This document shows positions 7,667 to 14,680 of a stretch of 42,484 nt of DNA, piece by piece. The notes beneath the pieces were generated by a model. That model was given only the letters and a program-made list of their open reading frames with translations, did no database searches and was not told where the DNA came from. The number at the start of each line of letters is the position of its first letter. Position 1 is the first letter of the stretch. Both the position numbers and the translations under genes were made by a program. Source of the stretch: Muribaculaceae bacterium (GTDB taxonomy: Bacteria; Bacteroidota; Bacteroidia; Bacteroidales; Muribaculaceae); the NCBI GenBank assembly GCA_022509205.1, contig JAFLTR010000018.1:1-42484 (forward strand), in the 5' to 3' direction.

Positions 7667-8476
7667 TTAGAGGCGGGAGATTGTGATGCCGAGGGTTGTG
7701 ACGGTGACGGCGAGAGATACGATGGATGTCCAGAAGGCCGGCGTGAAAGGAGAGTTACCGGTTGCGGTGGTTTCGCGTTTTGTCTTGTCGTTCGGTTCGA
7801 CATAGATTATGTCGTCTTGCTGGAGATAATATGCCGGAGAGTTAGCGAGTTCCTGAAGGTTTGTGAGATCGACCCTATAGCCTTCCTGAACCCCCTGTGA
7901 GTTTTTCCTGACCACGAGGATGTCTTCGCGTCTACCGTTCATAGTAAGGTCGCCGGCCACAGCGATGGCATCAACTATGGTCATGTGGTCTTTGTTAAAG
8001 GAATAGAGGCCGGGGCTTTTCACTTCTCCGAGCACGGAGATTCCCGTATTTACGAATTCCACCGTGACGATAGGTTGCTGCACGAGTTCGTCGGCGATGA
8101 GTTTGTTTTCGATGAAAGAGGCGAGCTGGCTGCGGGTCATACCGGCTATATGGAGGAGCCCCAAGACGGGGAAATTGATGTCTCCCTGGGGAGAGACTGT
8201 GTAATAGGAAGCCTCGTTTCCTCCCTGGGCGTAGCTGGCTATGCCTGTCGGGGACATCTGATTATTAGTAAGATTGAAGAGAGAGGAGAGGGCGGGGTCT
8301 TGGGTGCTGACCACGATAGAGAGTTTATCTTCGGGTTGGATTTTGATGTCGTTGACGTTGGCTGTAGTGATTATTGTGCCGTTCTGGACGTCCTGAAAAT
8401 AATCGATATTTTTAGGAGTGGAGCACGAAAGGGTGAAGAGCAGGGGAAATATCGGTAACAGTTTGATAAGTTTCAT
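7667..8476 (-). CDS. Wza-like polysaccharide export outer-membrane lipoprotein
   Basis: A 269-residue exported protein. The N-terminus MKLIKLLPIFPLLFTLSCST is a signal peptide with a lipobox ending in Cys18. The mature part has the polysaccharide-export (Poly_export) domain, with a pattern such as IKIQPEDKLSIVVSTQDP near residue 45, and SLBB-like segments around GEVKSPGLYSF and YLQQDDIIYVEP. A hydrophobic C-terminal helix (about residues 246-267) fits the alpha-helical outer-membrane pore of this family. It should form the outer-membrane exit channel paired with the co-polymerase encoded next. It starts 7 bases after the UpxY-like stop, so the two are tightly co-transcribed. Confidence 0.92.
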   Translation of the reverse strand: MKLIKLLPIFPLLFTLSCSTPKNIDYFQDVQNGTIITTANVNDIKIQPEDKLSIVVSTQDPALSSLFNLTNNQMSPTGIASYAQGGNEASYYTVSPQGDINFPVLGLLHIAGMTRSQLASFIENKLIADELVQQPIVTVEFVNTGISVLGEVKSPGLYSFNKDHMTIVDAIAVAGDLTMNGRREDILVVRKNSQGVQEGYRVDLTNLQELANSPAYYLQQDDIIYVEPNDKTKRETTATGNSPFTPAFWTSIVSLAVTVTTLGITISRL

Positions 8477-8483
8477 AAATTCA

Positions 8484-9092
8484 TTATGCTTTATTTTCAG
8501 TCAATTCGATGTCTGTGGCGGGGAGAGTGACTTTAGCGCATCCGAAGAAATCGAGAAGCACGGCAATCTCTCTCTTATTGTCGAGAGTGTGGAGTATCTT
8601 ACCTTCCAAACCTTTGAGAGAGCCTCTCAGGATTTTTATCGTATCACCGGGCTGGAAATCTTTTTCGACAATCGAAACGGGATAATCTTTCTGACCGAGC
8701 ATGAATCTGAGAGTCTGGATTTCCTTTTCAGGAACTACTGCTATCTCCCTATTGCCCAAATGATTTCTTTTGGAGGGATCGGTCAGGAATTTATATACGA
8801 ATGGATGTTTAACGATTTCGAGTCTCTGCTTTTCGGTGCACTTAATAAATAGCTTGCCGGCTATTAGGATCTGATCGGTCCATTTTTTTCTGCCGGAGGA
8901 GTAAACCCTTAGTCTTTTTTGCGAGGCAAGGAAGGTTTCGATGTTACTTTTTGCGAGAAAATCCTGCAGGGTTCTTTCAGTGTTGTGGCGTACGACAGCC
9001 ACAAACCAATGGCTTTCGGGCATGCCTACGGCGTCGTCTTTGACATCTGTCAAAGTCGTTGGATGATGAAAGTTATTACTTGTAGAAACCAT
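8484..9092 (-). CDS. UpxY-family transcription antiterminator (NusG paralogue)
   Basis: A NusG-type protein of 202 residues from the ATG at 9092. It has an N-terminal NGN domain (HWFVAVVRHNTERTLQDFL) and a C-terminal KOW domain (FQPGDTIKILRGSLKGLEG). In Bacteroides, UpxY proteins are the first genes of capsule operons and let RNA polymerase read through the 5' leader. Position and neighbours here match that role. The frame is open to a TTG at 9125, but the best promoter (-7 box at 9145-9152) would leave only about 12 bases of leader before that TTG, so ATG 9092 is preferred. No UpxZ-like gene follows, unlike the classical Bacteroides arrangement; the next gene is the Wza homologue. Confidence 0.88.
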   Translation of the reverse strand: MVSTSNNFHHPTTLTDVKDDAVGMPESHWFVAVVRHNTERTLQDFLAKSNIETFLASQKRLRVYSSGRKKWTDQILIAGKLFIKCTEKQRLEIVKHPFVYKFLTDPSKRNHLGNREIAVVPEKEIQTLRFMLGQKDYPVSIVEKDFQPGDTIKILRGSLKGLEGKILHTLDNKREIAVLLDFFGCAKVTLPATDIELTENKA

Positions 9093-9144
9093 AAAAACCT
9101 CTGATGTAGGAGTATTCTCTTGCAATTAGAGGCCAAAATTGGTG

Positions 9145-9152
9145 CAAAGTTA
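9145..9152 (-). promoter_or_regulatory. Predicted -7 box of the polysaccharide operon
   Basis: Read on the minus strand this is TAACTTTG, a perfect match to the Bacteroidetes consensus TAnnTTTG, placed about 53 bases upstream of the preferred ATG of the UpxY-like gene. No clear TTTG is seen at -33. Transcription would start near 9138. Confidence 0.55.
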
Positions 9153-9226
9153 CAAAAAAAGAATGATATAATTAATTATTATGATTATCCACATAAATTG
9201 CCCGTCTGAAAGAGCCAGCAAATGGA

Positions 9227-9350
9227 AGGGGCGGAAACATTCTTGCTTCCGAAATATTAGGGGTGGAAACATTCTTGTTTCCGAGATCGTAGGGGTGGAA
9301 ACTTTCTTGTTTCCGAGATCGTAGGGGTGGAAACATTCTTGTTTCCGAGG
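9227..9350. repeat. Four tandem 32-bp units with internal dyad symmetry
   Basis: Units start at 9227, 9259, 9291 and 9323, with an exact period of 32 bases; the last is slightly incomplete. Each holds GGAAAC-ATTCTT-GTTTCC or a one-base variant, an inverted repeat with 6-bp arms. There is no variable spacer, so this is not a CRISPR array. It lies about 75 bases upstream of the polysaccharide-operon promoter. Confidence 0.85.
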
Positions 9351-9443
9351 TTTAAAGCGGAAGTCAGGAGACTTCCGCCCCTTTAACAGTTAATTGTTAC
9401 CGGCGAATCAGCAAATAATGGGATGAACTTTTCCAAAAGTTCA
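9323..9443. repeat. 121-bp composite palindromic module, copy 1
   Basis: Contains three palindromes in order: GGAAAC/GTTTCC, then the arms GCGGAAGTC and GACTTCCGC around AGGA (9357-9378), then TGAACTTTT-CC-AAAAGTTCA (9423-9443). They are joined by short linkers, one including CAGCAAATA. The module recurs at 9516-9636 with about ten differences, including two single-base indels. Its first unit is also the fourth unit of the 32-bp tandem array. Confidence 0.85.
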
Positions 9444-9471
9444 AATATAATAGTGTATTTGGCCTGAATTT

Positions 9472-9494
9472 AGGATTTTGAAAAAATCCTTCCC
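9472..9494. repeat. Palindromic repeat, copy 2 of the 5009-5031 family
   Basis: Identical over 23 bases to 5009-5031. It lies between the two 121-bp modules and is followed by GTTAACTGCCAGTCAGCAAATA, whose CAGCAAATA also precedes the palindromes at 9420 and 9614. Confidence 0.8.
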
Positions 9495-9515
9495 GTTAAC
9501 TGCCAGTCAGCAAAT

Positions 9516-9636
9516 AGGGACGGAAACATTCTTGTTTCCGAGTTTTAAATGCGGAAGTCAGGAGACTTCCGCCCCTTTAACAGCTGATTGTTACCAGCAA
9601 GTCAGCAAATAATGGGATGAACTTTTCCAAAGTTCA
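9516..9636. repeat. 121-bp composite palindromic module, copy 2
   Basis: Direct repeat of 9323-9443, offset by 193 bases. It has the same order of three palindromes, with small differences in the linkers and one base lost from the last palindrome (TGAACTTTTCC followed by AAAGTTCA). Confidence 0.85.
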
Positions 9637-9682
9637 TAGATAAATAGGAATTAGGATTTTGCGTGGAAATGGAGGAAAAGTA

Positions 9683-9713
9683 TTGACGATTCCAACTATA
9701 AGATTTATATTTG
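9683..9713 (+). promoter_or_regulatory. Predicted nhaA promoter
   Basis: TTG at 9683-9685 (-33 region), a 20-base spacer, and TATATTTG at 9706-9713, a perfect TAnnTTTG -7 box. Transcription would begin near 9720, giving nhaA a leader of about 160 bases. Confidence 0.65.
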
Positions 9714-9788
9714 TGACCGAAATTGGAGGTTTATGTAACTTTTCGACAATTTTTGAAAAAAATGGGGTAGCGGTTTTTTATTTGATCG

Positions 9789-9841
9789 GGCTCTGTCGGT
9801 AGATGAGAAAATCTTAACATGGGATTGAAGCCGAGGGAGCC
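9789..9841 (+). ncRNA. Structured 5' leader of nhaA (possible cis-regulatory RNA)
   Basis: Within the predicted leader, GGCTC (9789-9793) can pair with GAGCC (9837-9841) and TCGG (9796-9799) with CCGA (9831-9834), across a 2x2 internal loop. The enclosed region has a small hairpin, AGAT (9801-9804) with ATCT (9811-9814). Leaders of nhaA in other bacteria include lithium riboswitches (nhaA-I and nhaA-II motifs); I cannot match this RNA to either by eye. Confidence 0.4.
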
Positions 9842-9882
9842 GCAGATGATGTGAAGATGCTTAAGAAACGGAACAGACAGGC

Positions 9883-11271
9883 ATGAACAGTGAAATTTTA
9901 ACCAACCAATCGGTTTTCTATGCGGCACGTCAGGCGATAAGACGGCATGCCACGGGTGGCAATATTCTTATAATGGCAACATTGCTGGCTTTTATTATTG
10001 CCAATATCCCGGCTATAAACTCTTACTATTTCGAGTTTTGGAATCAGGAGGTGAGACTTCAGATCGGGGATTTTAATTTATTCAGCCATAGCGGTCATCC
10101 AATGTCGCTTTTGAGTTTCATCAACGACGCTTTGATGGCCATTTTCTTTTTCAGCATCGGGCTTGAGATAAAGAGGGAGATACTGGTTGGGGAACTTTCC
10201 TCGTTCAAGCAGGCGTTGCTACCCATTATCGGGGCTTTGGGAGGTATGATAGTACCTGTGGCCATGTTCCTGTGGTTGAGCGCAGGGTCGGATTTTTCGC
10301 AAGGGGCTGCCATTCCGATGGCCACTGACATAGCTTTCTCACTCGGCATACTTGCCATGCTCGGCAACAGAGTGCCCCTGTCGCTGAAAATTTTTCTGAC
10401 AACACTGGCTGTAGTAGATGATATCGGTGGCATTATAGTGATTGCCGTGTTCTATTCTTCACATATAGAGCTGATGCTTCTTGTGTATGCGGCCATTTTG
10501 CTGGGTGTCCTCATGTTAGGGTCGGCATTGAGGATCAAGACTAAAATCTTTTATCTTCTGATAGGTGGCGTGGTTTGGTTTTTATTCCTTAATTCAGGGA
10601 TACATCCTACGATTGCCGGAGTGCTTGTGGCATTATGTGTGCCGGCCACACCGGTTTTCGCACCGAAGAAATATATCAAGAAAATCCGAAGAGCGATAAG
10701 CAACTTCCGGGATGTGGACGACGAGGTGCTTACGAAACGGAGTATCCTGAATAAGGAACAGATGAACTGGCTGAAGGAGATAGAGTCGGCGTCTGACAAG
10801 GTGATCTCTCCTTTGCAGGAGCTTGAAGACGCGTTACATCCTGTAGTGAATTTCTTTATAGTTCCGATATTCGCGTTCGCAAATGCCGGGATTCATCTTC
10901 TGAACACTGATCCGGCCTCTCTGTTCGAGGGTATAGGACTCGTGATTATGATCTGCCTTGTGGCGGGGAAATTTGTGGGTATATTCACATTCTCATGGCT
11001 GACTGTGAAGTTCCGGCTTGCCCCGATGCCGGCTCATTCCACCTGGCGGGAAATGGCTTCAGTAGCGATGCTCGGAGGAATAGGATTCACAGTGTCTTTA
11101 TTCATTGCCACAATCTCTTTCGGAAACGATCCTGCGCAGGCTGAACTCCTTAACCAGGCAAAACTCGGTATTGTCTCCGGTTCTTTGATCGCAAGTATCA
11201 TCGGCTTCTTATGGCTACATAAAACATTGCCGGATTATGAAGCTCCGGATACTGTGGAACATGAAATTTAG
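9883..11271 (+). CDS. nhaA: Na+/H+ antiporter NhaA
   Basis: A 462-residue inner-membrane antiporter that exchanges cytoplasmic Na+ (or Li+) for protons. The paired ion-binding aspartates are present in TLAVVDDIGGIIVIAVFY (Asp179-Asp180), and the unwound-helix motif MATDIAFSLGIL carries Asp149. About 12 hydrophobic segments are visible. A hydrophilic insertion of about 60 residues (KKYIKKIRRAISNFRD onward) sits in the middle, longer than in the E. coli protein, as is common in Bacteroidetes NhaA. It stands alone, divergent from the polysaccharide operon and convergent with the rhamnose operon. It has its own promoter and a long leader that may form a regulatory structure. Confidence 0.96.
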   Translation: MNSEILTNQSVFYAARQAIRRHATGGNILIMATLLAFIIANIPAINSYYFEFWNQEVRLQIGDFNLFSHSGHPMSLLSFINDALMAIFFFSIGLEIKREILVGELSSFKQALLPIIGALGGMIVPVAMFLWLSAGSDFSQGAAIPMATDIAFSLGILAMLGNRVPLSLKIFLTTLAVVDDIGGIIVIAVFYSSHIELMLLVYAAILLGVLMLGSALRIKTKIFYLLIGGVVWFLFLNSGIHPTIAGVLVALCVPATPVFAPKKYIKKIRRAISNFRDVDDEVLTKRSILNKEQMNWLKEIESASDKVISPLQELEDALHPVVNFFIVPIFAFANAGIHLLNTDPASLFEGIGLVIMICLVAGKFVGIFTFSWLTVKFRLAPMPAHSTWREMASVAMLGGIGFTVSLFIATISFGNDPAQAELLNQAKLGIVSGSLIASIIGFLWLHKTLPDYEAPDTVEHEI

Positions 11272-11320
11272 TTTAAGGACCGGAATTCATAACCCGTAAG
11301 TTGTTTTCCTATAAGACTTA

Positions 11321-11352
11321 AGAGGGTGAGCCATTATTTTGACTCACCCTCT
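11321..11352. terminator. Hairpin between convergent nhaA and rhaD
   Basis: AGAGGGTGAG (11321-11330) pairs perfectly with CTCACCCTCT (11343-11352) around a 12-base loop. It sits between the nhaA stop and the rhaD stop and could act in both directions, but neither side has a strong T-run. Confidence 0.55.
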
Positions 11353-11392
11353 GCATATTGTCTGTGGTTTTAAAGGATTGGTATAACCGTCT

Positions 11393-12205
11393 CTATTTGG
11401 GAAGCTTGAATGTGACTGTGAGTTCCCTCATCTGTGCGTCGGTCATTCCATCAGGGATGAATCCCATATTGCGTGCGCACATATAGATTATGGCGCTCTT
11501 GTTGAGGACATCCACCTGGTCGAAAGCCGCCATGATATCGGTTTCTACAGCGAAAACGCCATGCTTTTCCCACATCACGACATCGTAATCTTCATTTATT
11601 ATCTTGATAGTTTCATCTGCCAGTTCCTTTGAAGACGGCATCATATAGGGCACAATCCCAAGACCTTTAGGAGCAAACGCCTTTGTTTCGGGTATCATCG
11701 ACCATAGAATCCTGGTGAGCACATCTTTCTTTAGATATTCAGGATTATGGCTCATTGCCACCAACTCAATGGGATGGGTGTGGAGAGATGCCTTGAAAGG
11801 AGATCCTTTTGAAATAAGATCATTGTGCACGGCCAAATGAGAGGGCAATTCAGAAGTGGGAGCCACCGGTTTGTCGGCCACAATTTCATAATGGGCGCAA
11901 TCATCCAATATCCTGATGATAGAGCCATTTTCCATCGGCCAACGTGCAAGATCTCTCATCCTTTTCTGAGTGCCTTTGCAATAGAAGTAGCATCCTTTAA
12001 GATATGGCAAAGTATCTCCGATTGCCACCGGAGCGCTGATAGCTTTCTTATTACGGATTTCATCGGTGATATGTTCAGTGACATTCACTGTGATGTTACC
12101 GCCATTCCGCTCGGCCCATCCTTTGGTCCAGAGATAACCGGCGGCTTCGGCTATTTTATCAATTTCCTGCTTTAGGGCAGGAGCATTATCTAAAACTGAC
12201 GACAT
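11393..12205 (-). CDS. rhaD: L-rhamnulose-1-phosphate aldolase
   Basis: A 270-residue class II (zinc) aldolase that splits L-rhamnulose 1-phosphate into dihydroxyacetone phosphate and L-lactaldehyde. AERNGGNITVNV near residue 33 is the phosphate-binding start of the fold. SLHTHPIEL supplies two zinc-ligand histidines and WEKHGVFAVE the third. The frame continues upstream to an ATG at 12259, but that part overlaps the rhaT coding end and reads unlike the family. ATG 12205 (MSSVLDNAPALK), just after the rhaT stop, fits the usual length of about 270. It is the last gene of the rhamnose operon. Confidence 0.93.
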   Translation of the reverse strand: MSSVLDNAPALKQEIDKIAEAAGYLWTKGWAERNGGNITVNVTEHITDEIRNKKAISAPVAIGDTLPYLKGCYFYCKGTQKRMRDLARWPMENGSIIRILDDCAHYEIVADKPVAPTSELPSHLAVHNDLISKGSPFKASLHTHPIELVAMSHNPEYLKKDVLTRILWSMIPETKAFAPKGLGIVPYMMPSSKELADETIKIINEDYDVVMWEKHGVFAVETDIMAAFDQVDVLNKSAIIYMCARNMGFIPDGMTDAQMRELTVTFKLPK

Positions 12206-12207
12206 AA

Positions 12208-13239
12208 TTACATTAATTGAGGAATGAAGCAAGAAACAATCAAAATTATAATGCCACATACAAGGGTGGCAATCGTTTTCTGGTTACACCCTTTCCATTC
12301 TTTAAGAATTATACCCCAGATGTTTGAAAAGACTACGTTAAGGGCCATCAATATACAGAATGAAAGAGTCATCAGAGTAGGAGAGTCGGTGAGGAATCCC
12401 TTGCCTAACGCAAGGCCGAAGAACTGGCTATACCATAACGCTCCGGCAAGAAGACAGAACAAAAGATTATTCCCCCAGACATTCAGCTTGGCATAATCGC
12501 CCCAGGTCTTGTTTTTCTGATTCTGATAGAAGCAATAGACAAGATTTGTGGCAAAACCCCCTATAGTGACGAGAAAAGTGGCCGGGAGGGTTTTGAAAAT
12601 GTCGGGTGTGAGTTCTCCGAAATTGATATCTGATCCAAATTCCAGGCCCACGTTGAAACATCCGCTCATAAAACCGGCAAGGAGGGCAATCATTATACCT
12701 TTGGAAAAATTGAAGTCTTTTACGGCTTTCTTTTTTTCCTCCTCACTGAGGTTGGCAGATTTCATTGATCCGGCTACACCGATTACGGATATTCCGATAA
12801 GGGTAACAAAGACACCGATGAGCACTGACCAAGTGAGCTGGGAAATGGGATCATTCTGGGGAAAGAATATCTGAAGAATCACCGGTCCCAGGATAGTACC
12901 CAAGGCCGCGCACGTTCCGAGTGCGATAGACTGGCCGAGAGCCACCCCGAGATATCTCATAGAGAGACCGAATGTCAGGCCTCCGATACCCCAAAGGACT
13001 CCAAATCCAAGAGTGACCCAAACGTTGAGCGGATCGGCCTGTGCAAACATCTCATGCAGCGAGTGGCCCGGCGCAACAGCAAGGAACGCTCCTGCCAACG
13101 GGAGCACCACCCACGCAAAAAGACCCTGCACAATCCAATAACTTTCCCAACTCCATTCCTTTATCTTGTTTATGGGAACATAACAACTGGACTGGCAGAA
13201 AGCGCCGACGGCAATTATAAGCAAACCTATTACTAACAT
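12208..13239 (-). CDS. rhaT: L-rhamnose/H+ symporter RhaT
   Basis: A 343-residue inner-membrane permease with ten hydrophobic helices. The N-terminal pattern (helix, then CYVPINKIKEWSWESYW, then LFAWVVLPL) matches RhaT of enterobacteria, as does the length (344 in E. coli). It imports L-rhamnose driven by protons (or sodium). The frame is open to 13308, but the extra 23 residues lie over a perfect hairpin and lack membrane character, so ATG 13239 (MLVIGLLIIAVGAF) is chosen. The gene ends 2 bases before the rhaD ATG. Confidence 0.92.
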   Translation of the reverse strand: MLVIGLLIIAVGAFCQSSCYVPINKIKEWSWESYWIVQGLFAWVVLPLAGAFLAVAPGHSLHEMFAQADPLNVWVTLGFGVLWGIGGLTFGLSMRYLGVALGQSIALGTCAALGTILGPVILQIFFPQNDPISQLTWSVLIGVFVTLIGISVIGVAGSMKSANLSEEEKKKAVKDFNFSKGIMIALLAGFMSGCFNVGLEFGSDINFGELTPDIFKTLPATFLVTIGGFATNLVYCFYQNQKNKTWGDYAKLNVWGNNLLFCLLAGALWYSQFFGLALGKGFLTDSPTLMTLSFCILMALNVVFSNIWGIILKEWKGCNQKTIATLVCGIIILIVSCFIPQLM

Positions 13240-13284
13240 GGGACTTGGAGTTGGGTGTTTAGAATTGGAACTTGTGAATTTAAG

Positions 13285-13310
13285 GGATGGGCTTTGATAA
13301 AAGCCCATCC
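13285..13310. other. Intra-operon hairpin between rhaA and rhaT
   Basis: GGATGGGCTTT (13285-13295) and AAAGCCCATCC (13300-13310) form a perfect 11-bp stem with a 4-base loop, between the rhaA stop and the rhaT start. No T-run follows on the minus strand. It could be an mRNA-stability or attenuation element that sets lower permease/aldolase expression. Confidence 0.6.
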
Positions 13311-13353
13311 ATTGTTATGAATAGTAATTAATTTTTAACAACTACATAAAAAA

Positions 13354-14607
13354 TTATCTCTTGGAAGTGACGTCTTTTTCGTATTGTTCCACTTCCTTAA
13401 TGTAAGCTTCACCTACAGGCACATTGTTCTTGAGACAGAACATGTCATAGACAGCGTTCCAGGGAAGGTTCTTAGCCTCTTCGAGGAGGGCGAGACGCTG
13501 GAATTTCTTGTCTTCACCTTCATATTTGCGCAGAGTGTCGATCGGTTCGAGAAGTGCACGGCACATACATTTCTGAGCGGCGCGGCTACCGATAACGTAA
13601 GCGCCGATACGGTTGAGAGTGCCATCGAAGTAATCGAGACCGTAGTGTACACGGTTAAGTGAGCCGGCACGAACGATTTCGCTGAAGAGATCCATAGTGG
13701 GATCGTCCATAATTGTCACGTGGTCGGAGTCCCAACGGATTGGACGGCTTACGTGGAGCATGAGTTCCGGAACGAACAGAAGCATGGCGGATACTTTATC
13801 AGCCACACTCTCTGTGGGATGGAAGTGACCGGTGTCAAGAGTAATCATCATGTTCTTTTGAGCCGCGTATGCTGTATAGAAGTCATTGCTTCCCACTGTG
13901 TAGCTCTCAAGACCGATACCGAATACTTTTGATTCCACGGAGTCTTTCATCCAGTCGTATTTATGCTCGAAAATCTGGTCGAGAGAATCTTTGAGCAGCT
14001 CACGATAGAGAAGACGGTTGACTGTGATATCCTTGCTGCCGTCGTGAACCCATGTGTTCATGATACAGGGATCCTGCTGAGCTTCACCGATAGCCTGAGA
14101 GATGGCACGGCAACGCTTTGAATGTTCGATCCAGAAATCGCGGATACCCTTGTCGGGGTTGGAGAGGGAAAGGTCGCCGCTCTTGTCATGGGAGAAAGAC
14201 GTGGAATTGAAGTCAAGTTTGATGTCGTTGGCGAGACCCCAGTCAATCCAGCTCTGGAAATGCTCTACGGTACATTCATCACGGTCAATGTGTTTGCCAC
14301 CGAAATCACCGTAGATTTCATGGAGGTTAAGACGGTGTTTGCCGGGGATAAGACTCATTGCATAGAGGATGTCTTTGCGCACTTCATCCATGTTGCGGGC
14401 TTTGCCAGGATAGTTGCCGTTGACTTGGATACCTCCTGTGAGGCCACCTTCGCGGGTTTCAAAACCTTCCACGTCATCAGCCTGCCAGCAATGGATGCTG
14501 AGGTGGAAATCCTGCATTTGTTTGAGCACTTTTTCAGTGTCTACTCCTACGGCTGCGTAGCGTTCTTTCGCCACTTCGTAAGCCTTCTGAATGTTTTCGT
14601 TGTTCAT
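13354..14607 (-). CDS. rhaA: L-rhamnose isomerase
   Basis: A 417-residue TIM-barrel isomerase that converts L-rhamnose to L-rhamnulose, close to the 419 residues of the E. coli enzyme. Metal-site segments are all present: GLESYTVGSNDF (Glu), ITLDTGHFHPTE (Asp and His), and LHVSRPIRWDSDHV (His and the Asp-x-Asp pair). The SIHCWQADDVEGFE start of the barrel is also typical. It follows rhaB by 73 bases, and a hairpin lies between it and rhaT. Confidence 0.97.
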   Translation of the reverse strand: MNNENIQKAYEVAKERYAAVGVDTEKVLKQMQDFHLSIHCWQADDVEGFETREGGLTGGIQVNGNYPGKARNMDEVRKDILYAMSLIPGKHRLNLHEIYGDFGGKHIDRDECTVEHFQSWIDWGLANDIKLDFNSTSFSHDKSGDLSLSNPDKGIRDFWIEHSKRCRAISQAIGEAQQDPCIMNTWVHDGSKDITVNRLLYRELLKDSLDQIFEHKYDWMKDSVESKVFGIGLESYTVGSNDFYTAYAAQKNMMITLDTGHFHPTESVADKVSAMLLFVPELMLHVSRPIRWDSDHVTIMDDPTMDLFSEIVRAGSLNRVHYGLDYFDGTLNRIGAYVIGSRAAQKCMCRALLEPIDTLRKYEGEDKKFQRLALLEEAKNLPWNAVYDMFCLKNNVPVGEAYIKEVEQYEKDVTSKR

Positions 14608-14680
14608 GATATAGTAGTTTTTTAGTTTTTGGTTTTTTTGAGTTTTTGGAGTTGTTGCAATTGTTATTTATGTGAAAACT

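Noticed and set aside
9093-9125. TTG start at 9125 for the UpxY-like gene
   Set aside because: It adds 11 non-conserved residues and sits too near the predicted transcription start; ATG 9092 is a better start.
9093-9230. Invertible capsule promoter flanked by inverted repeats
   Set aside because: I found no pair of matching inverted repeats flanking the promoter at 9145-9152, and no invertase gene nearby.
9227-9350. CRISPR-like array upstream of the capsule operon
   Set aside because: The 32-bp period has no variable spacers; the units are contiguous tandem repeats, and no cas genes are present.
9789-9841. Firm assignment of the nhaA leader as a lithium riboswitch
   Set aside because: Only a plausible fold is seen; I could not match the conserved bases of the known motifs from memory, so it is reported as a candidate only.
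12206-12259. Longer rhaD form starting at 12259
   Set aside because: The extra 18 residues overlap the end of rhaT and do not resemble the family N-terminus.
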